A stretch of 64,000 nucleotides of DNA from Stenotrophomonas sp. MYb238 (GTDB taxonomy: Bacteria; Pseudomonadota; Gammaproteobacteria; Xanthomonadales; Xanthomonadaceae): assembly GCF_009496535.1 (NCBI RefSeq), contig NZ_WIDL01000009.1, positions 89,184 through 153,183 on the forward strand. Reading direction: 5' to 3'. Below the pieces are notes generated by a model. The model was not told the DNA's origin. It searched no databases and saw only the letters and a list, made by a program, of their open reading frames with translations. This document shows, one piece after another, positions 45,732 to 53,631 of this stretch (position 1 is the first letter of the stretch; every line of letters begins with the position of its first letter). Position numbers and translations under genes: made by a program.

Positions 45732-46175
45732 GTGATCCCCTACCCACTGCTGCTCATCGCCCACCTGTTCGCCGCGTTGATGTTCATCGGCGCGGTGTTC
45801 TTCGAAGTGCTGATACTCGGCAGTGCGCTGCGGCAGGTGCCGGCCGGAACGAAACAACGGATCGAAGCGGCCATCGCCCGCCGCGCGCGCAGGCTGATGC
45901 CGTGGGTGCTGGCGCTTCTCTACGGCAGCGGCGCCGGCATGGCCTGGCATTACCGCGCGGCGCTGGCGCAGCCCTTGTCCAGCAGCTTCGCGCTGATGCT
46001 GACGCTCAAGATCGCGCTGGCGCTGAGCGTGCTCGGCCATTTCGCGGTGGCGATGCGCACGCGCGGCCATGGCGAGCGCGTCAGCCGCCGCTTCCAGCGC
46101 ATCCACCTCAGCGTGTTCTGCCACATGCTGGGCATCGTGCTGCTGGCCAAGGCAATGTTCTACCTCGGCGCCTGA
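45732..46175 (+). CDS. CopD-like four-helix membrane protein
   Basis: A 147-residue integral membrane protein with four hydrophobic helices: LLLIAHLFAALMFIGAVFFEVLIL, LMPWVLALLYGSGAGMAWHY, FALMLTLKIALALSVLGHFAVAM and IHLSVFCHMLGIVLLAKAMFYL. Histidines lie in or next to the membrane (AHLFA, VLGHFA, RIHLS, FCHML), as in CopD/cytochrome-b-like proteins, and could bind heme or copper. It starts at GTG 45732; no ATG is suitable. The FNR-type box upstream suggests expression under low oxygen. Its 3' end overlaps the convergent DUF1203 gene by 16 bases. Confidence 0.75.
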   Translation: MIPYPLLLIAHLFAALMFIGAVFFEVLILGSALRQVPAGTKQRIEAAIARRARRLMPWVLALLYGSGAGMAWHYRAALAQPLSSSFALMLTLKIALALSVLGHFAVAMRTRGHGERVSRRFQRIHLSVFCHMLGIVLLAKAMFYLGA

Positions 46176-46645
46176 TCCGCCCGGTCGGCCCGGCACAGGT
46201 AGCAGCCATGGCGGGCGCTGTGCAGGTGCACGTAGGCGATGCGCGGGTCGTCCAGTTGCGCGTGCAGCCATGCGTCCGCGTCTTCGCCCTCCATCACCTC
46301 GGCAGCGGCGATGCAGTCGTCGCGGTCGTAGGCGCGCAGGGAAATCAGCCTTCGCGCGACATAGGGCGGCACTTCGTTGACCGCCAGCCGTGCCGGCGCC
46401 GCGCCGCGGCGGACGAAGACCGGGCCGCTGGCCCGGTACGGCGAGGCCGCCGGCTGGTGCCAGTAGGGCAACAGCAGCAGTTCCTCGCCGACGGCGGCAT
46501 TGCGCAGGCTGACGCGGCATGGGAAACCGCGCTCGCTGTCGGCGATGCGGCGTACGGCGCCGTGCGCGGCCAGGCCCGCATCGTCCAGAGCGAACAGGGG
46601 TTGCAGCGGCACCGGATCGATGCCGGAAAGCAGGAAGTCGGCCAT
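46160..46645 (-). CDS. DUF1203 family protein
   Basis: A 161-residue soluble protein starting MADFLLSGIDPVPLQPLF. The family pattern PCRVSLRNAAVGEELLLLPYWHQP...SPYRASGPVFVR and a cysteine pair near the C-terminus (HGCYLCRAD) match DUF1203 proteins. Their biochemical role is unknown. It lies 115 bases downstream of xerC in the same direction, and its end overlaps that of the CopD-like gene on the other strand. Confidence 0.85.
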   Translation of the reverse strand: MADFLLSGIDPVPLQPLFALDDAGLAAHGAVRRIADSERGFPCRVSLRNAAVGEELLLLPYWHQPAASPYRASGPVFVRRGAAPARLAVNEVPPYVARRLISLRAYDRDDCIAAAEVMEGEDADAWLHAQLDDPRIAYVHLHSARHGCYLCRADRADQAPR

Positions 46646-46760
46646 GACGCGGGCGTTGTGATGGGACGGGCACGCATCATGGCGTCCACCCGGCACGCCT
46701 GCCGGCCGTATCCGGACATCGCATTGCCTCTGCCGGCGTTCGCGGAAACGCCGGGACGCC

Positions 46761-47666
46761 TCAGTCCGGCTCGGCCGGGCTGCACCGTTTCGCGCGCGGG
46801 TGCGCGGCGTCGTAGACCTTGGCCAGGTGCTGGAAATCCAGGTGCGTGTAGATCTGGGTGGTGGCGATGTCGGCGTGGCCGAGCAGTTCCTGCACGCCGC
46901 GCAGGTCGCCGGAGGATTCCAGGATGTGGCTGGCGAAACTGTGCCGCAGCATGTGCGGGTGCACGTGCTTGAACAGCCCCTGCCGCTGCGCCAGCTGCCG
47001 GATGCGGATCTGCACCGCGCGCTGGCTGATCGCGCCGCCGCCGCGTCCCGGGAACACCGGCGCATCGGCGCTGCCGCCGCTGTCCTTGCGCCAGGCCTGC
47101 AACGCCGACAGGGCATGCGAACCGACCGGCACGGTGCGCTCGCGGTTGCCCTTGCCGTGCACCAGCACCATCGCGCTGGCGAAGTCGAGGTCGCGCCAGC
47201 GCAGCGCGCACAGCTCGCTCAGGCGCAGGCCCGAGGAATAGAACAGTTCCAGCAGCGCGCGGTCGCGCAGGCCCAGCGGCGCATCGGTCGGCAGTTCGAC
47301 CAGCCGCACCGCCTCGTCGGCGTCGAGCACCTGCGGCAGCTTGCGCGGCGCCTTCGGCGCACGCAGTCCGGCCGCCGGGCTGCTGTCGATCGCGCCATTC
47401 TTCAGCAGCCAGGCATAGAAGCTGCGGATCGCCGACAGGCGCCGCTGCAGGCTGCGCGGCGACAACCCGCCCCGGTGCCCGGCGGCGATGAACGCGCGCA
47501 GCGGGTCGGTCGCCAGCGCCTGCGGCTCGCCGGCGCCCTGCGCATCGCACCACTGCGCCAGCGCGGCGAGGTCGCGCCGGTAGGCGTCGAGCGTGTGCAC
47601 CGACATGCGCCGCTCGACCTGCAGGTAGGAAAGAAACGCTTCGACGGCGTCCATCGCCGCGGCCAT
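46761..47666 (-). CDS. xerC: Site-specific tyrosine recombinase XerC
   Basis: Chromosome-dimer resolvase acting with XerD at dif. 301 residues: N-terminal SAM-like DNA-binding domain (FLSYLQVERRMSVHTLDAYRRDLAAL) and catalytic domain. The active-site residues are seen in SGLRLSELCALRW (Arg), HMLRHSFASHILE (His-x-x-Arg), LLGHADIATTQIYTHLD (His and Tyr). Starts at 47666 or at the second Met (47654). The dapF-DUF484-xerC order is conserved in Xanthomonadaceae, so it is a housekeeping recombinase, not a phage integrase. Confidence 0.95.
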   Translation of the reverse strand: MAAAMDAVEAFLSYLQVERRMSVHTLDAYRRDLAALAQWCDAQGAGEPQALATDPLRAFIAAGHRGGLSPRSLQRRLSAIRSFYAWLLKNGAIDSSPAAGLRAPKAPRKLPQVLDADEAVRLVELPTDAPLGLRDRALLELFYSSGLRLSELCALRWRDLDFASAMVLVHGKGNRERTVPVGSHALSALQAWRKDSGGSADAPVFPGRGGGAISQRAVQIRIRQLAQRQGLFKHVHPHMLRHSFASHILESSGDLRGVQELLGHADIATTQIYTHLDFQHLAKVYDAAHPRAKRCSPAEPD

Positions 47667-47667
47667 C

Positions 47668-48345
47668 TCAGCCGGCGCGGAAGCGCTGCAGCGCCACCAC
47701 CAGCGACTCGCCCATCATGCGCAGGAACAGCGTGCCCATGCCGGGATAGAAGCGGTTCGGGTCGTGGCTGCCGACGGCGATCAGACCGACGCCCGGCAGC
47801 GGCAGCAGCGCGGTGGACAGCACTTCGCCGACCCGTTCGCCGTACAGCACCTCGTTCTTCTCCGGCTGCAGGCGGCCACAGATCGGCTCGCCGTCCTGCA
47901 GGCAGTCGTGGAACGGCGCCAGCCGCGCGTCGCCGGCGGCGATGGCCTGCAGCCAGGGCGCCTGTTCCAGTTCCGGCACCGGCTGCAGGCTGACGATGCG
48001 CACCAGGTCGCCGGCGAAATCCTCCTCCAGCGACGCGGCCATCGCGCGCAGGGTGTCGGCGGCGCTGGTCTGGCGCATCAGCGCCAGGGTGAGCTGGTGG
48101 GTGCGCACGGCCAGGCGCTCGTTGACCTGCGCGTTGGTGCCCAGGTCGGCCAGCCGCCGCGACAGCTCGCGGTTCTTGTCGCGCAGCACTTCCAGCTGGT
48201 AACTGGCCAGCGACGCGGTCGGGCCGTCGTCGCGCGGCACCACCAGGGTCAGCGCCAGGTCGGGGAACTGCTTGAGGAAGCCGGGATGGCGCCGCAGCCA
48301 GGCCGCGACTTCATGGGCGCCGATTTTCTCCAGGGTGTCGTTCAT
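47668..48345 (-). CDS. DUF484 family protein (GAF-like)
   Basis: A 225-residue cytoplasmic protein of the DUF484/YigA family, with a characteristic beginning ([27 protein letters not shown]) and a coiled-coil ([35 protein letters not shown]). A C-terminal GAF-like domain follows ([37 protein letters not shown]). The start at 48345 overlaps dapF by 4 bases and the stop is 1 base from xerC, so the three are translationally coupled. Function unknown. Confidence 0.9.
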   Translation of the reverse strand: MNDTLEKIGAHEVAAWLRRHPGFLKQFPDLALTLVVPRDDGPTASLASYQLEVLRDKNRELSRRLADLGTNAQVNERLAVRTHQLTLALMRQTSAADTLRAMAASLEEDFAGDLVRIVSLQPVPELEQAPWLQAIAAGDARLAPFHDCLQDGEPICGRLQPEKNEVLYGERVGEVLSTALLPLPGVGLIAVGSHDPNRFYPGMGTLFLRMMGESLVVALQRFRAG

Positions 48346-49193
48346 CCCATCCACTCTCCATCGAATACGAAAGCCGCCGGGCCGGACATCACGATCTGCG
48401 CATCGTCGGCCGGCCACTGGATGCGCAGGTCGCCGCCGGGCAGCGACATCACCGCATCGCGCGCCAGCCGGCCGCGCTGCATCAGCACCACCGCCGCGGC
48501 ACAGGCGCCGCTGCCGCAGGCCAGGGTCTCGCCGACGCCGCGCTCGAATACGCGCAGGCGCGCGTGGCCGCTGTCCAGTACCTGGGCGAAGCCGACGTTC
48601 ACCGATTCCGGGAACGAGGCATGCTGCTGCAGCAGCGGCCCGGTCCGCTCCACCGGCGCGGCGTCGATCAGCCCCACTTCCAGCACCGCGTGCGGATTGC
48701 CCATCGATACCGCACCGAAGCGCACGTTCTCGCCCTGCAGCGGCACCGCGTATTCCTCGCGCGCGCGCGGGAAACCGATCAGCGGAATGCGCGCCGGCTC
48801 GAACTCGGGCAGGCCCATCGCCACCGCGTAATGGTATTCATCCAGCCGGCGCACCGTATGCGTGCGCAGCGGGCTGTCGATAAGGAATTCATCGCCCTGC
48901 GCCGCGCCGTCGCGCACCAGCCACGCGGCCACGCAGCGCGCGCCGTTGCCGCACTGCTGCGAGGTGGAACCGTCGGAATTCCAGATGCGGTAGGACGCCA
49001 CCGAGCCGGCGTCGCGCGGCGGCTCGATGGTCAGGATCTGGTCGCAGCCGACGCCGCGGTGGCGGTCGGCGATGCGCGCGGCCAGGTCGGCGTCCGGCGG
49101 CGGACTGCCGTCGCGCAGGTCCAGCACCACGAAATCGTTGCCGGCGCCATGCATCTTGGTGAAACGCAGGCGCGGCAGGGCCGGCCTATTCAT
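48342..49193 (-). CDS. dapF: Diaminopimelate epimerase
   Basis: Cofactor-free epimerase making meso-diaminopimelate for lysine and peptidoglycan. 283 residues. The N-terminus [15 protein letters not shown] and the two catalytic cysteines are in [16 protein letters not shown] and [12 protein letters not shown]. The meso-DAP supply fits the neighbouring cell-wall genes in the window. Overlaps the lptM gene upstream by 8 bases and DUF484 by 4 bases. Confidence 0.97.
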   Translation of the reverse strand: MNRPALPRLRFTKMHGAGNDFVVLDLRDGSPPPDADLAARIADRHRGVGCDQILTIEPPRDAGSVASYRIWNSDGSTSQQCGNGARCVAAWLVRDGAAQGDEFLIDSPLRTHTVRRLDEYHYAVAMGLPEFEPARIPLIGFPRAREEYAVPLQGENVRFGAVSMGNPHAVLEVGLIDAAPVERTGPLLQQHASFPESVNVGFAQVLDSGHARLRVFERGVGETLACGSGACAAAVVLMQRGRLARDAVMSLPGGDLRIQWPADDAQIVMSGPAAFVFDGEWMG

Positions 49194-49404
49194 GGTCGTG
49201 GCCGTCGGCCGCCTTCGGGTCCTGTGCCTGGCTGTCGGCGGGGATGGCGTCGGCGGGCTGCGCGTCGGCCGGCTTCACTTCCTGTTCTTCCACCGGCACC
49301 GGTTTCTGCGGCATCACCAGCGGCCCCTTGTTGCCGCAGGCGGTGAGGACCAGCAGCGCGCACGCGGCTGCAACGAGCATCGGAAGGCGGGACGTCTTGT
49401 TCAT
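49186..49404 (-). CDS. lptM: LPS-assembly lipoprotein LptM (YifL-type)
   Basis: A 72-residue lipoprotein. The N-terminus has a lipobox ([16 protein letters not shown]), where CGxKGPL is the signature of LptM/YifL, which helps LptD mature in the LPS translocon. The rest is an acidic, disordered tail rich in Ala/Asp/Pro ending HDHE. Position before dapF is the usual one in gammaproteobacteria. Confidence 0.88.
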   Translation of the reverse strand: MNKTSRLPMLVAAACALLVLTACGNKGPLVMPQKPVPVEEQEVKPADAQPADAIPADSQAQDPKAADGHDHE

Positions 49405-49463
49405 GGCCCGAGTATATCCACTAGCGCGTCGACGCAGCCGCGCCGCCGGGCGCGTCCATTCAG

Positions 49464-49868
49464 TCATGCTGCCGGCGGCAGCGGGCGCGTCCACAGCCAG
49501 GTGCAGACGCAGGCCATGCTGCCGATCGAGAACCACTTCACCCAGGCCAGCGGCACGCACCACAGCATGATCAGCGCGCAGACCAGCATGGTCGCGGTGG
49601 CCATCCACTTGCCGCGGCGGCTGACCGCGCCATGCGCCTGCCAGTCGGCGATGGCCTTGCCGAAGCGCGGATGGGTCAGCAGCCAGCGGTGCAGGCGTTC
49701 GGAGCCGCGCGAGGCGGCCCAGGCCGCGATCAGCACGAACACCGTGGTCGGCAGCCCCGGCACGAAGATGCCGACGATGCCCACGCCGAGACTGGCATAG
49801 GCCAGCAGCCACCAGGCCCAGCGCATGCGTACCGGGCGTCGCTCGGGGGGCGGGGAAGGTTCCGGCAT
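49464..49868 (-). CDS. YbaN/DUF454 inner-membrane protein
   Basis: A 134-residue membrane protein with about four helices (WWLLAYASLGVGIVGIFVPGLPTTVFVLIAAWAASRGSERLHRWLLTHPRFG is the DUF454 signature). The function of this family is not established. Start at 49868, or at MRWAWW (49826). It follows the oligopeptidase B gene by 11 bases in the same direction. Confidence 0.9.
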   Translation of the reverse strand: MPEPSPPPERRPVRMRWAWWLLAYASLGVGIVGIFVPGLPTTVFVLIAAWAASRGSERLHRWLLTHPRFGKAIADWQAHGAVSRRGKWMATATMLVCALIMLWCVPLAWVKWFSIGSMACVCTWLWTRPLPPAA

Positions 49869-49879
49869 GAGCGGCGCCG

Positions 49880-51988
49880 TCAGTGCGCCACGTCCAGCTG
49901 CGACAGCACGAACGCGTAGGACTCGGCCAGTTCGTGGTAACGCTGGAAGCGGCCGGACTTGCCGCCGTGCCCGGCCTCCATATTGGTGCGGAACACGATT
50001 GGGTGCGTGCCGGTGTTGACGTCGCGCAGGCGCGCCACCCACTTGGCCGGCTCCCAGTACTGCACCTGCGAATCCCACAGGCCGGTGCCGACGAATAGCG
50101 CCGGGTAGGCCTGCGCGCGCACGTTGTCGTAGGGCGAGTAGCCGAGCATGTAGTCGTAGTAGCGCTTCTGCTCCGGGTTGCCCCACTCGTCGTATTCGTT
50201 GGTGGTCAGCGGGATGCTGGCGTCGAGCATGGTGGTGACCACGTCGACGAACGGCACCTGCGCCACCATCACCCGGTAGTCGTCCGGCGCCTGGTTGGCG
50301 ACCGCCCCCATCAGCAGGCCGCCGGCGCTGCCGCCGGACGCGGCCACCCGGCCCTTCGCCGCCCAGCCCTGCGCCACCAGCGCGCGGGTGACGTCGATGA
50401 AGTCGTTGAAGGTGTTCTGCTTGTTGAGCAGCTTGCCGTCCTCGTACCAGTGGCGGCCCATCTCCTCGCCGCCGCGGATGTGGGCGATGGCGTAGACCAT
50501 GCCGCGGTCGAGCAGGCTGACCACGCTCTGGTTGAAGTACGGGTCCATCGACATGCCGTAGCTGCCGTAGGCGTACTGGTACAGCGCGGCGCTGCCGTCC
50601 TTGTTGAAGCCCTTCTTGTAGACCAGCGACACCGGCACGCGTGCGCCGTCGCGTGCGTCCACCCATACCCGCTCGGTGACGTACAGCGACGGGTCGTAGC
50701 CGATCACCGGCTGCTGCTTGAGCTGGCGGCGCTCGCCGGTCTTCACGTTGAGCTCGTAGGTGGTGGACGGCGTGGTCAGCGAGGTGTAGCTGTAGCGCAG
50801 CCAGTCGGTCTCCGGCTCGGCGTTGACCGACAGGCCCATCGAATAGGCCGGCTCGTCGGCCTTGACGAACTCGCTGCGGCCGTCGCCGAACAGCAGGCGC
50901 ACGCGCTCCAGCGCCTCGGCGCGCTCGGCGATGGCGGTGAAACCGTCGAACAGCTCGAAGCCTTCCACCAGCACCTGCGGATCGTGCGTCACCCAGTCCT
51001 GCCACTGCGCCCGCGAGGTGGCGCCGTCCGGCGCGGTGACCAGCTTGAAGTTCTTCGCGCCGTCGGCGTTGGTGCGGATCACCCAGCGGCCGTGGAAATG
51101 GTCGGCGTCGTATTCCACATCGCGCGCGCGCGGCGCCAGTATGGTGAACGCCTGCGGGTCGGCGGCCGGCGCGTAGCGCAGCTCCGAGGACACGGTGCTG
51201 TCCACGCCGATGGTGATGTAGCGGTCGTCGCGGGTGCGGCCCACGCCCATGTAGAAGCTGTCGTCCTCTTCCTCGTAGACCAGCGCGTCGCTGCTGGCCG
51301 GCGTGCCCAGCACGTGCTTCTTCACCCGCACGGTGAGCAGCGTTTCCGGGTCGTTCTCGACGTAGAACAGGGTGCGGTTGTCGTCGGCCCACACCACGTT
51401 CGCCGACACGCCCTGGATCACGTCCGGCAGCGCTTCGCCGGTGACCAAGTCCTTGAAGCGGATCGTGTACTGGCGGCGGCCGACGTCGTCCTCGGCCCAG
51501 GCCAGCAGGCGGTTGTCCTGGCTCACTTCCATGTCGTCCACGGCGAAGTAGCCCTTGCCGGCGGCCATGGCGTTCAGGTCCAGCAGCACTTCCTCCGGCG
51601 CCTGCATGTCGCCCTTGCGGCGTGCGTGGACCGGGTAGTCCTTGCCGGTCTCGTAGCGGGTGTAATACCAGTAGCCGCGCTCGCGGTACGGCACGCTGGC
51701 GTCGTCCTGCTTGATGCGGCCGACGATCTCGCCGTAAAGCGTGTCCTGCAGTGGCTTGAGCGGCGCCATCAGCGCATCGGTGTAGGCGTTCTCGGCGGCG
51801 AGGTAGGCCAGCATCGCCGGGTCCTTGCGCTCGTCGTCGCGCAGCCAGTAGTACTCGTCCTCGCGGACCGCGCCGAACGGCGCCTTGACCGGGTGGGGAC
51901 GCTTCTGGGCGTCGGGCGGAACGGGCGGGGAGGCGACGGCGGTATTCATCATCAGGCTTGCGACCAACAGGCAGAGGGCGGGTTTCAT
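49880..51988 (-). CDS. ptrB: S9 oligopeptidase B, exported
   Basis: Serine peptidase cutting short peptides after basic residues. 702 residues with a signal peptide (MKPALCLLVASLMMNTAVA). An N-terminal beta-propeller starts REDEYYWLRDDERKDP. The C-terminal alpha/beta-hydrolase domain carries the nucleophile in ASGGSAGGLLMG and the histidine in EAGHGGKSGRF. The RGGEEMGRHWYEDGKLLNKQNTFNDFID stretch is specific to oligopeptidase B. The start at 51988 was fixed by the signal peptide. Divergent from the aminotransferase. Confidence 0.93.
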   Translation of the reverse strand: MKPALCLLVASLMMNTAVASPPVPPDAQKRPHPVKAPFGAVREDEYYWLRDDERKDPAMLAYLAAENAYTDALMAPLKPLQDTLYGEIVGRIKQDDASVPYRERGYWYYTRYETGKDYPVHARRKGDMQAPEEVLLDLNAMAAGKGYFAVDDMEVSQDNRLLAWAEDDVGRRQYTIRFKDLVTGEALPDVIQGVSANVVWADDNRTLFYVENDPETLLTVRVKKHVLGTPASSDALVYEEEDDSFYMGVGRTRDDRYITIGVDSTVSSELRYAPAADPQAFTILAPRARDVEYDADHFHGRWVIRTNADGAKNFKLVTAPDGATSRAQWQDWVTHDPQVLVEGFELFDGFTAIAERAEALERVRLLFGDGRSEFVKADEPAYSMGLSVNAEPETDWLRYSYTSLTTPSTTYELNVKTGERRQLKQQPVIGYDPSLYVTERVWVDARDGARVPVSLVYKKGFNKDGSAALYQYAYGSYGMSMDPYFNQSVVSLLDRGMVYAIAHIRGGEEMGRHWYEDGKLLNKQNTFNDFIDVTRALVAQGWAAKGRVAASGGSAGGLLMGAVANQAPDDYRVMVAQVPFVDVVTTMLDASIPLTTNEYDEWGNPEQKRYYDYMLGYSPYDNVRAQAYPALFVGTGLWDSQVQYWEPAKWVARLRDVNTGTHPIVFRTNMEAGHGGKSGRFQRYHELAESYAFVLSQLDVAH

Positions 51989-52094
51989 GCACGGGCTCCG
52001 TGTGGACGGCACGCGGCCGCCCGGGCGATGGCCGACAGTGTGCCATGGGAGCGGAGGCCGGCACCGCCGCGCCGGGCCGCAGCGGGGGCCTATG

Positions 52095-53303
52095 ATGTCG
52101 GCGATGAACGCCCCCGCCCCCACGCCGTCCGGCTACAGCCGGCGCAGCCACGAGATCGCCCCGTTCCACGTCATGTCGCTGCTGGCGCGCGCCAACGCGC
52201 TGGAACAGGCCGGCTTCGATGTGATCCACCTGGAGATCGGCGAGCCCGATTTCACCACCGCCGAACCCATCGTGCGCGCCGGCCAGGCCGCGCTGGCCGC
52301 CGGCCATACCCGCTACACCGCCGCGCGCGGCCTGCCGGCGCTGCGCCAGGCCATCGCCGGCTTCTACCGCAGCCGCCACCGGCTGGACATCGATCCCGAG
52401 CGCATCCTGGTCACGCCCGGCGGCTCGGGCGCGCTGCTGCTGGCCTCGAGCCTGCTGGTCGATCCCGGCCGGCACTGGCTGCTGGCCGATCCGGGCTACC
52501 CGTGCAACCGCCATTTCCTGCGGCTGGTGGAAGGCGCCGCGCAGCTGGTACCGGTCGGCCCGGACAACGGTTACCAGCTCACTCCCGAACTGATCGACCG
52601 GCACTGGAACGCAGGCAGCGTCGGCGCGCTGGTCGCCTCGCCCGCCAATCCCACCGGCACCACGCTCGATGCCGCGCAGCTGGCCGCGCTGTCGGCCGCG
52701 TTGAAGGCGCGCGGCGGCCACCTGGTGGTGGACGAGATCTACCACGGCCTGACCTACGGCTTCGACGCCCCCAGCGTGCTGGAAGTGGACGATGGCGCCT
52801 TCGTGCTCAACAGCTTCTCCAAGTACTTCGGCATGACCGGCTGGCGCCTGGGCTGGCTGGTCGCGCCGCCGGCGGCGGTGCCCGAACTGGAGAAGCTGGC
52901 GCAGAACCTGTACATCAGCGCGCCGTCGATGGCGCAGCATGCCGCGCTGGCCTGCTTCGCGCCGGAGACGATCGCCATCTTCGAGCAGCGCCGCGAACGG
53001 TTCCGCGAGCGTCGCGACTACCTGCTGCCGGCGCTGCGCGGGCTGGGCTTCCGCATCGACGTCGAGCCGCAGGGCGCGTTCTACCTGTACTGCGACGTGA
53101 GCGCGTTCACCGACGACGCGCAGGCCTTCTGCGCGCATTTCCTGGAGACCGAGCACGTGGCGTTCACGCCGGGGCTGGACTTCGGCCACCACCGCGCAAA
53201 CCAGCACGTGCGCATCGCCTATACGCAGGACGTGTCGCGGCTGCAGGAGGCGGTGGCGCGGATCGGACGCGGCTTGGAGAGCTGGGAAAACCCGCCGCGG
53301 TAG
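52095..53303 (+). CDS. Class I/II pyridoxal-phosphate aminotransferase
   Basis: A 402-residue fold-type-I aminotransferase of the AspC/YugH-like subgroup. Motifs: HLEIGEPDFTTAEPIV, YTAARGLPALRQAIAGFY, SPANPTGT (Asn), DEIYHGLTYG (PLP Asp/Tyr) and the Schiff-base lysine in NSFSKYFGMTGWRLGW. The terminal arginine region NQHVRIAYTQ binds the substrate carboxylate. Starts at 52095 or 52104. Probably an aspartate-, alanine- or aromatic-type enzyme; the substrate cannot be set. A strong terminator follows about 260 bases downstream. Confidence 0.9.
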   Translation: MSAMNAPAPTPSGYSRRSHEIAPFHVMSLLARANALEQAGFDVIHLEIGEPDFTTAEPIVRAGQAALAAGHTRYTAARGLPALRQAIAGFYRSRHRLDIDPERILVTPGGSGALLLASSLLVDPGRHWLLADPGYPCNRHFLRLVEGAAQLVPVGPDNGYQLTPELIDRHWNAGSVGALVASPANPTGTTLDAAQLAALSAALKARGGHLVVDEIYHGLTYGFDAPSVLEVDDGAFVLNSFSKYFGMTGWRLGWLVAPPAAVPELEKLAQNLYISAPSMAQHAALACFAPETIAIFEQRRERFRERRDYLLPALRGLGFRIDVEPQGAFYLYCDVSAFTDDAQAFCAHFLETEHVAFTPGLDFGHHRANQHVRIAYTQDVSRLQEAVARIGRGLESWENPPR

Positions 53304-53631
53304 CGTCGCACCGCCGCAGCTTCCGGGCACCGTTGTGGTTGGCGCATCGCCACGCGCCCGTACTTTGCCGCGCAATGCCACCCTCCCGCAGCAACCCGCA
53401 GGGCGGCGACACCGGTGGTGCCGGCCGCTGGCCGGCAATCTCATGGGCCTTCGGGAAAGCGGCAGGACGATCGTCCTCACGACGAAGCCCCCCAGTGTTT
53501 CCATCACGGATGGCGGCAACAGAATCCGCGCAACGCACCGGCCAGCGGCCGGCACTCCCCGAAACGACAACGCCACCTTTCGGTGGCGTTGTCGTTTTCG
53601 ACCATGCGCAGGTGGGCTCACCCGCGGCGGA
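53304..53631. other. 328-base gap between the aminotransferase and prolyl oligopeptidase genes
   Basis: No gene. It holds a pair of 18-base inverted repeats (53418-53435 and 53538-53555, gtgccggccgctggccgg and its complement) enclosing about 100 bases. A 12-base palindrome (ggacgatcgtcc) lies within that interval, and a strong terminator lies at 53562-53597. The bounded segment has the shape of a small palindromic element, but no target duplication is evident. Confidence 0.5.
53562..53597. terminator. Bidirectional terminator between aminotransferase and prolyl oligopeptidase
   Basis: A 16-base perfect stem (aaacgacaacgccacc) with a TTTC loop, flanked by A on the left and TTTT on the right, between the two convergent genes. 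Confidence 0.85.

Noticed and set aside
46761-47666. Tyrosine recombinase as a sign of a mobile element
   Set aside because: It is XerC by sequence and by its conserved dapF-DUF484-xerC context; no att sites, phage genes or tRNA are nearby.
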